Source: Bacteroidaceae bacterium
Lineage (GTDB): Bacteria; Bacteroidota; Bacteroidia; Bacteroidales; Bacteroidaceae
NCBI GenBank assembly: GCA_017471185.1
Contig: JAFUVZ010000076.1
Coordinates: 1 to 58,782 of the forward strand
Direction of reading: 5' to 3'
DNA length: 58,782 nucleotides
In this document: positions 1-8,199 of the stretch, one piece after another
Layout: each line of letters begins with the position of its first letter
Position numbering within the stretch: position 1 is the first letter of the stretch
Program-made: the position numbers and the translations under genes
The notes under the pieces: model-generated
What the model saw: the letters and a program-made list of their open reading frames with translations, nothing else
What the model was told of the DNA's origin: nothing
The model's database searches: none

Positions 1-135
1 CAACCTACGCCCTGTAAGGGCAAAAGCATGAAGGAAAAGGTAAGGCTTTTGCCCTTTCAGGGCGACCATAACCATATCCTTATACCCAGGGCGATGCCCT
101 GGGCTAATAGCTCTCTGGCCTTTCAGGCCGTTTCC
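1..135. repeat. GC-rich palindromic interspersed repeat, copy 1
   Basis: Short palindromes of the form GCCCTGTAAGGGC, CCCAGGGCGATGCCCTGGG and GGCCTTTCAGGCC follow each other. The same block recurs in inverted orientation at about 14845-14966, where the reverse complement matches over roughly 120 bases, and in part at 15125-15215. Repeats of this kind are common between genes in Bacteroidetes genomes. Function is unknown. No ORF of note is seen in 1-295. Confidence 0.75.
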
Positions 136-243
136 ATAGAGAGTTTCCATTACTCCCGAAACTTAAATCCTTAATTATTATTCTTGAGCCATACCTGTCA
201 AAAGGTGAACTTTTGCGGTTTTCTTTAAAATCATTCTAAATTA

Positions 244-275
244 TTTGTGAGTTGGTGTAGTTTGATGTAAATTTG
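244..275 (+). promoter_or_regulatory. Promoter of feoAB
   Basis: A -33 TTTG at 244-247 and a -7 TAAATTTG at 268-275 are separated by 20 bases, the Bacteroidetes primary sigma pattern. The start codon at 296 lies about 20 bases downstream, so the leader is short. No Fur-like palindrome was recognised. Confidence 0.6.
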
Positions 276-295
276 CAGCAGCAAAAAGATTTGAC

Positions 296-2827
296 ATGAG
301 ATTATCCGAACTAAAGACTGGCGAAAAGGGTATCATCGTGAAGGTGTTAGGACACGGTGGTTTTCGTAAGCGCATCATTGAGATGGGCTTTATCAAGGGA
401 AAAGAGGTGGAGGTGCTGCTGAACGCGCCCTTGCAAGACCCTGTAAAGTATAAGCTGATGGGCTACGAGGTGTCACTTCGCCATGATGAGGCTGATTTGA
501 TAGATATACTCTCGGAGGCAGAAGCGGAGCATGATTCGTTTTCTGAGAGCCTTGACGTGAACGATACCATCACGGAAAACGTGCATCTGTCTGAAGAACA
601 GCTGAAACTGGCAGCCCGTAAAAGGCGCCGCACCATCAATGTGGCGCTGATAGGCAACCCGAACTGTGGCAAGACTTCCTTGTTTAATTATGCCAGTGGC
701 GCTCACGGTCATGTGGGCAATTATGCGGGCGTGACTGTAGATGCCAGTGAGGCACACGCCACGTTTGAGGGTTATGAATTCAACCTGACCGATCTGCCTG
801 GCACTTATTCCCTTTCTTGTTACAGTCCTGAGGAACTCTATGTGAGGAAGCATCTTTTTGACAAACGGCCCGACATTGTCATCAACGTCATAGATTCCAG
901 CAATCTGGAGCGTAACCTTTATCTCACTACGCAGTTGGTAGATATGAACCTCCGCATGGTGTGTGCGTTGAATATGTTCGATGAGTTCGAGCGTCGTGGC
1001 GACCATGTGGATATCGAGACCTTGAGTACCTTGTTTGGTGTGCCTATGATTCCCACTTCCTTCAAGACGGGGATGAACGTGGATTTGCTTTTCCATATCA
1101 TCATCAACATGTATGAAGGCGCTGACTATATAGATGAGAAAGGTAACATCAACCCTGATGTGGCGAGGGAAATCAGGGAATGGCACGACAAGTATGCAGG
1201 GCAGACTCCTGTGCAGCATATAGAGGATTTTGCAGAAGGTGAACGTCCGCTGAGAAACTATTATCGTCATATACATGTGAACCACGGGCAGTATGTGGAA
1301 CGTGGCATTGAGACCGTACAGGTACCGTTGAAGGCAAATGCCCATCTGCGCCAGTTGTATTCCACCCGCTATCTGGCCATCAAACTGCTGGAAAAAGACA
1401 AATCGGTGGAGAGAATCATCACTGACACCGCTAATGCTGATGAAATCATGAAAGCCCGTAATCAGGCTGCTAAGCAGATTGAGCAAGATACACAGCAGGA
1501 TGCCGAGACTGCCATCATGGATGCCAAGTATGGTTTCATTCACGGTGCACTATCTGAAGCTGGCTTTACTGAAGGAAATGCCGTTGACACCTATAAGATG
1601 ACGCATTTCATCGACAGCGTACTTTCAAACAAGTGGCTGGGATTCCCGATATTCTTCTTCCTGCTTTTCCTGATGTTTGAAGTGACCTTCGAACTGGGCC
1701 AGTATCCGATGGACTGGATAGAGGAAGGGGTAGCCTGGTTGGGAGACCTGATAGGCGATGCTATGCCTGAAGGTTCGTTGCGTTCGCTGCTGGTGGATGG
1801 CGTGATAGGCGGAGTGGGGTCTGTCATCGTCTTCCTGCCTCAGATTCTGATTTTGTATTTCTTCATTTCCCTGATGGAGGATTCAGGCTATATGGCGAGA
1901 GCGGCTTTCATCATGGATAAGCTGATGCACAAGATGGGACTGCATGGCAAGTCGTTCATCCCCCTCATTATGGGTTTCGGATGCAACGTGCCGGCAGTGA
2001 TGGCTACTCGTACCATTGAGAGCCGTCGCTCCCGACTGATTACCATGATGATCTTGCCGTTTATGTCATGTTCGGCACGTCTGCCTATCTATATCATGAT
2101 AACGGGTACATTCTTCTCATTGCAATATCGTTCGTTAGCGATGATCTCACTCTATGCCGTGGGTATCTTGGTGGCCGTTATCGTAAGCAATATCTTCTCC
2201 CGTCTGGTCATCAAAGGTGAGGATACGCCTTTCGTGATGGAGCTGCCTCCTTACCGAATGCCGACAGCCAAGGCCATTGGCAGGCATACCTGGGAGAAAG
2301 GCAAGGAGTATTTGAAGAAGATGGGCGGCATCATCCTGGTGGCTTCCGTCATCGTGTGGACCTTGCAGTATTTCCCACATGACGACTCGCTGACTACTCA
2401 GCAACAGCAGGAGCAGTCGTATATCGGCAGATTGGGCAAGGCCATCGAGCCTGTATTCAAGCCGCAGGGTTTCAACTGGAAGCTGGATGTTTCGCTGATA
2501 GCTGGCGTGGGTGCCAAGGAAATCGTGGCTTCTACGTTAGGTGTCATTTATTCAGACGATGAATCGTTTGCAGATGATGACAGCTTCAATGAAGACAGTG
2601 AGAAATATACCCGTCTGCGCCAGCAGATGCTGGCAGACGGCATCACTCCGTTGGGAGGCTATTGCTATCTGCTGTTCATCCTGCTCTATTTCCCATGTAT
2701 AGCTACCATCGTCGCCATCAAGAATGAGACGGGCAGCTGGCGTTGGGCGGTTTTTGCGGCCTGCTACACCACGGCAGTGGCTTGGGTGGTTTCCGCTTTA
2801 GTCTATCAAATAGGCATGTTATTATGA
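296..2827 (+). CDS. feoB: FeoA-FeoB fusion ferrous iron transporter
   Basis: This inner-membrane protein imports Fe(II) and couples transport to a cytoplasmic GTPase. The 843 residues contain an SH3-like FeoA domain (about 1-75), a linker, a G domain with the P-loop GNPNCGKT near residues 120-127, DLPG (G3) and NMFD (G4), and then a membrane part from about residue 445. The Gate-type motifs GCNVPA and SCSARLP are present. In most Proteobacteria FeoA is a separate protein; the fused form is typical of Bacteroidetes. The stop overlaps the next start (ATGA), so the Cys-rich partner is probably translationally coupled. The long minus-strand ORF inside this gene is an antisense shadow. Confidence 0.97.
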   Translation: MRLSELKTGEKGIIVKVLGHGGFRKRIIEMGFIKGKEVEVLLNAPLQDPVKYKLMGYEVSLRHDEADLIDILSEAEAEHDSFSESLDVNDTITENVHLSEEQLKLAARKRRRTINVALIGNPNCGKTSLFNYASGAHGHVGNYAGVTVDASEAHATFEGYEFNLTDLPGTYSLSCYSPEELYVRKHLFDKRPDIVINVIDSSNLERNLYLTTQLVDMNLRMVCALNMFDEFERRGDHVDIETLSTLFGVPMIPTSFKTGMNVDLLFHIIINMYEGADYIDEKGNINPDVAREIREWHDKYAGQTPVQHIEDFAEGERPLRNYYRHIHVNHGQYVERGIETVQVPLKANAHLRQLYSTRYLAIKLLEKDKSVERIITDTANADEIMKARNQAAKQIEQDTQQDAETAIMDAKYGFIHGALSEAGFTEGNAVDTYKMTHFIDSVLSNKWLGFPIFFFLLFLMFEVTFELGQYPMDWIEEGVAWLGDLIGDAMPEGSLRSLLVDGVIGGVGSVIVFLPQILILYFFISLMEDSGYMARAAFIMDKLMHKMGLHGKSFIPLIMGFGCNVPAVMATRTIESRRSRLITMMILPFMSCSARLPIYIMITGTFFSLQYRSLAMISLYAVGILVAVIVSNIFSRLVIKGEDTPFVMELPPYRMPTAKAIGRHTWEKGKEYLKKMGGIILVASVIVWTLQYFPHDDSLTTQQQQEQSYIGRLGKAIEPVFKPQGFNWKLDVSLIAGVGAKEIVASTLGVIYSDDESFADDDSFNEDSEKYTRLRQQMLADGITPLGGYCYLLFILLYFPCIATIVAIKNETGSWRWAVFAACYTTAVAWVVSALVYQIGMLL

Positions 2828-3045
2828 TGGGTGATTGGCAAGATTGGATAGTGGCCCTGATTGTGGCGCTTTGCTTCATCAGAGTAGGGATGAGCGTCTG
2901 GAACCAGTTCCAGCGCAGTCGCAGCCTGCGGTCCAATCCTTGCGACAGCTGCCCGCAGCCATGTGATGTCAAGCGTCTTTATGATAAGAAACTGGCCCGT
3001 TGCGAGGAAAATAAGAAAAAAACAAAGAATTCTTGCTGTGAATAG
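2824..3045 (+). CDS. FeoB-associated Cys-rich membrane protein
   Basis: This 73-residue protein starts MMGDWQDW and has one N-terminal hydrophobic segment (about residues 8-22). A basic cytoplasmic tail follows with the cluster CDSCPQPC and a final SCC. Small Cys-rich proteins of this form follow feoB in many Bacteroidetes and Firmicutes and play a FeoC-like accessory role, possibly iron binding or redox sensing. An earlier in-frame ATG at 2743 lies inside feoB. The ATG at 2824, overlapping the feoB stop by 4 bases, is the better start because the hydrophobic segment then sits at the N-terminus. Confidence 0.85.
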   Translation: MMGDWQDWIVALIVALCFIRVGMSVWNQFQRSRSLRSNPCDSCPQPCDVKRLYDKKLARCEENKKKTKNSCCE

Positions 3046-3075
3046 TTGGCAATTCAAAAAAATGTTGTACATTTG
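3046..3075 (+). promoter_or_regulatory. Promoter of tRNA-Cys
   Basis: The -7 box TACATTTG at 3068-3075 ends 19 bases before the tRNA 5' end, with TTGG at 3046-3049 as a probable -33. The tRNA therefore seems to have its own promoter after the feo operon. Confidence 0.5.
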
Positions 3076-3094
3076 CATCCGCAATCTGAGATTT

Positions 3095-3166
3095 GGTGCC
3101 TTGGATGAGTGGTTGAGTCACTGGTCTGCAAAACCATGCACGGCGGTTCGAATCCGCCAGGCACCT
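3095..3166 (+). tRNA. tRNA-Cys (GCA)
   Basis: The acceptor arms GGTGCCT (3095-3101) and AGGCACC (3159-3165) pair. The anticodon stem TGGT/ACCA encloses CTGCAAA with anticodon GCA at 3128-3130. The T arm is GGCGGTTCGAATCCGCC. The discriminator base is T, as expected for bacterial tRNA-Cys. The CCA end is not encoded. Confidence 0.95.
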
Positions 3167-3170
3167 CTGA

Positions 3171-3206
3171 AAGCCTGAAAGTTTTACCGCTTTCAGGCTT
3201 TTTTTT
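3171..3206 (+). terminator. Rho-independent terminator after tRNA-Cys
   Basis: A perfect 11-bp stem, AAGCCTGAAAG (3171-3181) with CTTTCAGGCTT (3190-3200), is followed by an uninterrupted T tract. Confidence 0.9.
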
Positions 3207-3263
3207 GAGTTTTGTGATAGCTGGAATCTGCAGAACTGCGCCCAGCGTTTATGCGATTATTAT

Positions 3264-3370
3264 GGGATAGCTTCTCCGTAACGGTCAAAATAAATATGGT
3301 TACGGATGTGGTATCGCGTATAGTTCCTCCTTAAATATGTTAAAATTGATAGTTACGGATGTGCTATCGC
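3264..3370. promoter_or_regulatory. Iterated operator-like sites upstream of an ATPase gene
   Basis: The 19-mer GTTACGGATGTGGTATCGC at 3299-3317 recurs with one change (GTTACGGATGTGCTATCGC) at 3352-3370, 53 bases later. A more diverged inverted copy lies at 3264-3282. The third copy abuts the -33 element of the downstream gene (TTG at 3371-3373). This is what a repressor or activator binding array would look like. The binding protein is unknown. Confidence 0.55.
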
Positions 3371-3401
3371 TTGTTTATGTAAAAGTAATAGTTTATATTT
3401 G
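3371..3401 (+). promoter_or_regulatory. Promoter of the ATPase gene at 3420
   Basis: TTG at 3371-3373 and TATATTTG at 3394-3401 are spaced by 20 bases. The predicted start of transcription lies just before the ribosome binding site AAGGAG. Confidence 0.6.
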
Positions 3402-3419
3402 TGCAAAAAACAAGGAGAT

Positions 3420-4865
3420 ATGGCAAACAATAAGATTATTGGTCGTGAATATGAACAGTCACTCATAAACAATTATTTAGAAAGTAAGAAGTCTGAACTT
3501 GTAGCTGTTTATGGACGTCGTCGAGTGGGTAAGACCTATTTGATAAGGAGCCTTTTCGACAATCAGTTTGATTTTGCGTTTACAGGGCTCTACAATGTTA
3601 CCCGCGCTGTACTTCTTGCGCAATTCCAACGTTCGTTAGAACGATTCTCAGGAAAACATGTAGGACGGCTGAAAGACTGGTTCGTGGCTTTCGGTGCGCT
3701 TCGCGATTATCTTGAAACGCTTACAAAAGACAGGATTGTGGTGTTTCTTGATGAGATTCCATGGATGGATACGCCAAAAAGCAATTTCCTTGCAGCCTTC
3801 GGACAATTCTGGAATGACTGGGCTTCAACCCGACAGAACTTTAAGCTGTTTGTCTGCGGCTCTGCCACCACGTGGATGCTGTCGAAGTTTATCGGTGATA
3901 AGGGAGGGATTTACGGACGTGTCTGTCGCCCCATTTGGTTAGCCCCCTTCAGTCTTGGAGAAACTGAGCGGTTCTTAAAGGAGATTAAAGGTATGGAAAT
4001 GAGCCGTCATCAACTCCTTCAAGTCTATATGATAATGGGAGGAATACCCTATTATCTGGATATGCTTATAAAAGGCATACCTCTCAATGTATGTATTGAT
4101 GACCTCTTTTTCAAACAAGGCGCGCCTTTGCGTACAGAGTTTGACTTCTTGTTCCGCTCGTTGTTTAATGATTCAAGGATTTACAGGAACATTGTTGAGA
4201 TGCTTGCCACAAAAATGAAAGGGATGACACGACAGGAAATGCTTGAAGCCTTGGACATGAAGGAGGGCGGCACTTTGACAGAAGTTCTCGACAACCTGGT
4301 AAAATGTGATTTTATACGGCGATATACTGCAATTGGTAAGAGAGAAAGGGACATGATGTATCAGCTGACTGATTTGTTTTCTCTGTTTTATATTAAGTTT
4401 GTGGCAAGAAATAACGGGCAGGACGAACATCTTTGGAGTAAACTCTCAGGAAAAGGGCAAATGACATCATGGAGTGGCTATGCATTTGAACAAGTATGTC
4501 TGCATCATCTTCATCAGATTAAGGATGCCCTTAGCATAGGTGGAGTCGTGAGCAACATTCATTCGTGGAATTGCAAGCCGTTTACTGACCCCAATGGCAT
4601 CAAATGGAAAGGCGCTCAGATAGACTTACTGATTGACAGAGCCGATGAAGTTATCAATCTCTGTGAAATTAAATATGTTTCTGACAAGTTTGTAATAGAT
4701 GCTGACTATGAAGAGAGGCTGCGGAGTAGGGCGACCCTGTTTCGTAATGTCACTAAAACTAAAAAGGCTCTTCATCACACTTTCATTACCACTTATGGCG
4801 TAGCGCAAAACATTCATAGTGGCATTGTGCAATCAGAGGTGACAATAGACCAGTTATTTGGCTAA
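3420..4865 (+). CDS. Orphan AAA ATPase with DUF234-type C-terminal domain
   Basis: This 481-residue cytoplasmic protein belongs to the archaeal-type ATPase (ATPase_2) plus DUF234 group. The Walker A motif GRRRVGKT is at residues 32-39, followed by a Walker B VVFLDEIPW. A winged-helix-like middle follows, then a C-terminal part with QIDLLIDR and CEIKY, the D...ExK signature of a PD-(D/E)XK-like fold. The ATG at 3420 is preferred over an upstream TTG/GTG-type start because AAGGAG lies a few bases before it. The gene stands alone behind its own promoter with repeated sites. Cellular role is unknown; members of this family are scattered, transferred genes in Bacteroidetes. Confidence 0.85.
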   Translation: MANNKIIGREYEQSLINNYLESKKSELVAVYGRRRVGKTYLIRSLFDNQFDFAFTGLYNVTRAVLLAQFQRSLERFSGKHVGRLKDWFVAFGALRDYLETLTKDRIVVFLDEIPWMDTPKSNFLAAFGQFWNDWASTRQNFKLFVCGSATTWMLSKFIGDKGGIYGRVCRPIWLAPFSLGETERFLKEIKGMEMSRHQLLQVYMIMGGIPYYLDMLIKGIPLNVCIDDLFFKQGAPLRTEFDFLFRSLFNDSRIYRNIVEMLATKMKGMTRQEMLEALDMKEGGTLTEVLDNLVKCDFIRRYTAIGKRERDMMYQLTDLFSLFYIKFVARNNGQDEHLWSKLSGKGQMTSWSGYAFEQVCLHHLHQIKDALSIGGVVSNIHSWNCKPFTDPNGIKWKGAQIDLLIDRADEVINLCEIKYVSDKFVIDADYEERLRSRATLFRNVTKTKKALHHTFITTYGVAQNIHSGIVQSEVTIDQLFG

Positions 4866-4920
4866 TTGTTGCCATGTATAGCCAGAATAGAGCTGTTCGT
4901 TAAAAAAACTATATGATTAA

Positions 4921-4951
4921 TTGCTTTTGTGAAAATATTTATATACATTTG
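4921..4951 (+). promoter_or_regulatory. Promoter of the small lipoprotein gene
   Basis: TTG at 4921-4923 and TACATTTG at 4944-4951 are 20 bases apart. A strong GGAGG lies at 5011-5015, eight bases before the ATG at 5023. Confidence 0.5.
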
Positions 4952-5022
4952 CGAAGTGGACATAAAGTGTTCAGAAAGCTGTATTCTACAATAATGTCAC
5001 TTAACCGATAGGAGGATTTGAT

Positions 5023-5369
5023 ATGGTCAAAAAGAGTTTAGGAATCCTTGCAGGTCTGCTGCTTCTGGCAGGGTGCTCAAGCAACGACTTTACTGACAAC
5101 GGGAACGTTATTCGAAAACGATTTCTTCCATTACCGCTGTGATGGATGAGGCTGACAAGTGCCCGGAATATAACGGTTCCAACATCTTGGTGAATATTTC
5201 AGCAAATCCTTTTGGCGTGACCTTTGAAAATAAAAGTTCATATTTGAGGATTAATCATGAAACTGACGGCAAAATTGTAGTTAAACTTGATGGTCAGTTA
5301 GTGTCTAAGATAGATGGTTCTGAATATAATTATAGCCTTGAATGGCTTGGAAACATACCTAAAATGTAA
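5023..5369 (+). pseudogene. Small lipoprotein, frameshifted
   Basis: An ATG at 5023 with a good GGAGG opens MVKKSLGI followed by a hydrophobic stretch and the lipobox LLAGC (Cys18). This frame ends at a TGA at 5140-5142 after 39 codons. From about 5100 a second frame reads on as SKTISSITAVMDEADKC and continues to a stop at 5369 with ordinary protein composition. The two parts look like one lipoprotein of roughly 115 residues broken by a single indel near 5095-5110. No family was recognised. Alternatives are a base-calling error in this stretch or an unrelated short ORF from 5139. Confidence 0.55.
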
Positions 5370-5474
5370 TAGACGTTTAATTTAAGCAGAGGTTTGCCTC
5401 TATAAAATCAGTTGTTGGTGTTCAGGCTGCATCATGTGAGTGACGCAGCCTGATAGTGTATCATAAAAGCAAGG

Positions 5475-6647
5475 TTAATAAGTCAGACCAAAGGCCCAGA
5501 GGGGGATGATGTTGCCAGTGCCGAATTCTATGTCGTCTTTGACAACATATCCCTCTGCGGCATCAGTAAGTTGTTTCTTGCCTTTTCCCTTGCCACCCAC
5601 CTCGAAAGTCTTTCCGTCAATTTCAAAATCACTGATGCGTGAGCTGATGACATCCGTAGTCACTCGCATCTGGTTGTAAAAGAATGTCTCGCGGATATTG
5701 CCGATGTCTGTGGCTTCCCGGCCTAACAGGTATGCTAAGTTGGTATTGTCAAGATACACCTTATCAACCTTACCAATGCCCCGTATGCCCCCGGTGTCAT
5801 CTCGCAACTGGCCAATCATGCCAGCCTGTTCCATATAAATGAAGTAATCGGGCAACACATTCCTGCTTACACCAATCACCGTAGCTAAAGAATCCATCAC
5901 CGGCTTGAACGGCACACTTCTGGCTATGACGGCCAACAGCTTCTTAAGTTTCCGGCTTGTAGAGGCATTCATGTTGGCATATTGCGGAATGTCAACCTCC
6001 ATCGTCTGGTTAATAACCTGTCGGAGCCGGATGTCAAGGTCACTGTCAGCAGCGAAAGGGTAATAACCCCTCTGTAGGTATTCCTTGAAAAATGGCAACG
6101 GATGGTTGATAGCTTCAATCTTTACCTGATGGTCAAGAATCTCATCCAAGCTGTAGGCTGGTGTCTGTAAGCCGTGGAACAGTAATAGGAATTCTCTGAA
6201 GCTGAGTCCCTGCATCGTGAAGATTGGCGCCCGGCGGCTCAGGTCTGAGAATCCTTTGTAGATGTCAAGCACGGACGAACCAGTGAAACCCACTTTCAAG
6301 TCAGGATGGGAGTCGTAAATCTGCTTTAACTCTCGTGACCAGTTCTCGTACTTGTGTATTTCATCGATGAATATTTGCTCTCCGCCTTCTTTGACAAATT
6401 CTTCAACCGTCTCGGCGAGGGTGTGTGATGAAAAATACAGGTGATCGGCAGTGACATATAGCATTTGCCGTTTATCCCAGTGCTCCTTGACATATTGGAG
6501 AATCATCGTGGATTTCCCAACGCCTCGCGGACCTATTAGGCCAAACATGCGTGACTCCCAGCTTATCTGGCTGTACATATATCGGTGGAAGGTTGAAGTG
6601 GTCTGCTTCAACTGTCCTTCCATAAACTCTACAAGTGCAATATCCAT
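5475..6647 (-). CDS. Orphan AAA_14/DUF4143-type ATPase
   Basis: This 390-residue protein has Walker A GPRGVGKS near residue 40, Walker B IFIDEIHKY near residue 95, and a C-terminal DUF4143-type region ending with DFEID and FEVGGKGKGKKQ, a variant of the D...ExK site of PD-(D/E)XK-like folds. The ATG at 6647 (MDIALVEF) is used; the TTG two codons upstream is less likely. The predicted -7 box TATCTTTG (6677-6670) gives a leader of only about 15 bases. Two palindromes sit over and upstream of the -33 region. The gene is monocistronic. Function is unknown; family members are common orphan genes in Bacteroidetes. Confidence 0.85.
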   Translation of the reverse strand: MDIALVEFMEGQLKQTTSTFHRYMYSQISWESRMFGLIGPRGVGKSTMILQYVKEHWDKRQMLYVTADHLYFSSHTLAETVEEFVKEGGEQIFIDEIHKYENWSRELKQIYDSHPDLKVGFTGSSVLDIYKGFSDLSRRAPIFTMQGLSFREFLLLFHGLQTPAYSLDEILDHQVKIEAINHPLPFFKEYLQRGYYPFAADSDLDIRLRQVINQTMEVDIPQYANMNASTSRKLKKLLAVIARSVPFKPVMDSLATVIGVSRNVLPDYFIYMEQAGMIGQLRDDTGGIRGIGKVDKVYLDNTNLAYLLGREATDIGNIRETFFYNQMRVTTDVISSRISDFEIDGKTFEVGGKGKGKKQLTDAAEGYVVKDDIEFGTGNIIPLWAFGLTY

Positions 6648-6669
6648 ACGCAAAATAATGTTGACTATG

Positions 6670-6737
6670 CAAAGATATGAAAAATTGCACTAAAGTAGTG
6701 CAAAAAATAAAGAAAATTGCACTATGGCAGTGCAATT
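6670..6737 (-). promoter_or_regulatory. Promoter with two palindromic operators
   Basis: The -7 box TATCTTTG is at 6677-6670. Palindrome 1, TTGCACTAAAGTAGTGCAA (6685-6703), covers the expected -33 position. Palindrome 2 (6715-6737) has 9-bp arms AATTGCACT/AGTGCAATT around ATGGC. Their centres are 32 bases apart, about three helical turns, so a dimeric regulator could bind both on one DNA face. Both share the half-site TTGCACT. Confidence 0.65.
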
Positions 6738-6746
6738 TGTCTGCGC

Positions 6747-6818
6747 TCACTCCAACTTCCACTCCTCAATTCGGCGCGTATCGCTGGAGAAACTGATGCC
6801 GATTCTGAAGATTTTGCG
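6747..6818 (-). pseudogene. Out-of-frame remnant of the C-terminus of the AAA-ATPase-like gene
   Basis: Read in another frame than the upstream ORF, this stretch gives RKIFRIGISFSSDTRR, then IEEWKLE and a TGA at 6749-6747. This is the usual C-terminal end of the AAA-ATPase_like/DUF1703 family. The residues that should lie between VED (6822) and RKIF, which carry the nuclease site, are absent. The join near 6817-6820 therefore marks an internal deletion of the order of 300 bases. The deletion size is inferred from the usual family length. Confidence 0.7.
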
Positions 6819-8019
6819 AATCTTCTACCCTGCCCTCTTCAACATCATTCACAAAGTTGAAGACATAATGTTCAGTCCTGTTAGCTTGGTTGTTAGGCGC
6901 ATAATACGGCATGAGGTAGCGAATAAAACCTTGCTCGACTTCTTCATTTGGGAAACTGAGGGCATATGTCCTGAAACGGGGATTGTAGCCCTTGATTGTC
7001 AGGTATCCGCTCTGGTAAAGCATCGGGATGGGGTTGCTGTCAAGTGAGTCTAAACTGCTCAGCAAGTCGGCTGTCACTTGCTCCTTCGTCAGGTTGTCAA
7101 GCCGATAGCCGGTTTTTTTTAACAGCTCCACTAAGAAAGTCGGGGTTCCTGTCTCAAACCAGTAGTCCTTGAAGTCCCTCTTGCTTAATGCGCTGATCAA
7201 GCTGAAAGGGTTGTAAATACCGGGAGTGTCTTCATGGAAATGATAACCGTCATATCGTTTCTTCAGCTCCTCGTAACAATCTTTTTTGCTTATTCCTCTT
7301 TTCTGCGCCATGATGGCAATCTCTTCATCAAGATTCTGATGAATTTCTTCTTCAGTGATTCCGCAGATAGCTGTATATGACGCATCCATGGAGATGTCGT
7401 TGAGATTGTTCAAGTCGCTGAATACGCTCACTTTGCTGAATTTAGTCACACCCGTCAGCAAAGCGAAACGGATATAACGGTCTTGTGTTTTCAGTACGGA
7501 ATAAAAGGATCTCAAAGAAGCGCGTAATTCGTTCAGTCTTTTTTCTTGGCCGATGTTGTGCAGCAAAGGCTTGTCATATTCGTCAATCAATATCACTACC
7601 TGCTGACCTGTCTGATTATAAGCGGCCTGGATGACACACGCAAAACGCAAGGAGAGGTTATCTGTTTCATCATTCAGATGATAAATGCCCTCCCATTGTT
7701 TAAGGTTGAAGTCTAAAATGCTCTCTAAGCTGCCATGCTCCTTGTAGTTGCCTATGTTTAAATCCAGATGCAGCACGGGGTGTCTTGTCCACTCCTTTTC
7801 GAGGGTCTCTACTTCCAGACCCTTGAATAACTCTTTCTGTCCGTTGAAGTAGGCCTCTAAAGTGGAAATAAGCAGGCTCTTTCCGAAACGTCTCGGACGG
7901 CTGAGGAAATAATAGCCTCCATTGCTGGCCAGCTGATACATGAGGCCGGTCTTGTCAATATACATAAAACCGTCCTTGATGAGCTTCTCAAAATTCTGTA
8001 TGCCAATAGGGTACTTCAT
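6766..8019 (-). CDS. AAA-ATPase-like protein lacking its PD-(D/E)XK nuclease domain
   Basis: The N-terminus (YPIGIQNFEKLIKDGFMYIDKT) and the Walker A-like SRPRRFGKS near residue 45, with VVILIDEYDKP as Walker B, place this in the AAA-ATPase_like (PF09820) family. These proteins are normally about 510-530 residues with a DUF1703 PD-(D/E)XK domain at the end. This one has 417 residues. It follows the family as far as FNFVNDVEEGRVED, then reads out of frame for 16 residues. The nuclease domain is missing because of an internal deletion, and the family's true C-terminal tail lies in another frame just downstream. The ATPase part may still be made. The -7 box TATCTTTG is at 8048-8041. Confidence 0.85.
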   Translation of the reverse strand: MKYPIGIQNFEKLIKDGFMYIDKTGLMYQLASNGGYYFLSRPRRFGKSLLISTLEAYFNGQKELFKGLEVETLEKEWTRHPVLHLDLNIGNYKEHGSLESILDFNLKQWEGIYHLNDETDNLSLRFACVIQAAYNQTGQQVVILIDEYDKPLLHNIGQEKRLNELRASLRSFYSVLKTQDRYIRFALLTGVTKFSKVSVFSDLNNLNDISMDASYTAICGITEEEIHQNLDEEIAIMAQKRGISKKDCYEELKKRYDGYHFHEDTPGIYNPFSLISALSKRDFKDYWFETGTPTFLVELLKKTGYRLDNLTKEQVTADLLSSLDSLDSNPIPMLYQSGYLTIKGYNPRFRTYALSFPNEEVEQGFIRYLMPYYAPNNQANRTEHYVFNFVNDVEEGRVEDSQNLQNRHQFLQRYAPN

Positions 8020-8040
8020 GTCGCCTTCATATATTTGCTA

Positions 8041-8048
8041 CAAAGATA
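8041..8048 (-). promoter_or_regulatory. -7 box of the AAA-ATPase-like gene
   Basis: CAAAGATA on the plus strand reads TATCTTTG on the minus strand, 21 bases upstream of the ATG at 8019. No convincing -33 was seen. Confidence 0.45.
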
Positions 8049-8107
8049 GAATAAAATTGAGACAGAACGAAGGATAATCTTCTGTTTTTATGAAGAAAAG
8101 CCAAATT

Positions 8108-8144
8108 CTCTGCGGAATGAACTGAAAAACGTGATTCTGCAGAG
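8108..8144 (-). terminator. Hairpin after the first M64 gene
   Basis: The arms CTCTGCGGAAT (8108-8118) and ATTCTGCAGAG (8134-8144) pair over 10 of 11 positions. On the minus strand the right side is followed by AATTTGGCTTTTC. It lies between the M64 stop (8200) and the next gene start, so a weak terminator is the simplest reading. Confidence 0.4.
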
Positions 8145-8199
8145 TGTTGACCATTAGCTTGACACTGTTCTCCAGCACCAAGAAAACTTTACTATTTTT

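Noticed and set aside
473-1543. Long minus-strand ORF of 356 codons antisense to feoB
   Set aside because: The plus-strand frame is a clear FeoB with all G motifs; the antisense ORF has no recognisable motif and no promoter.
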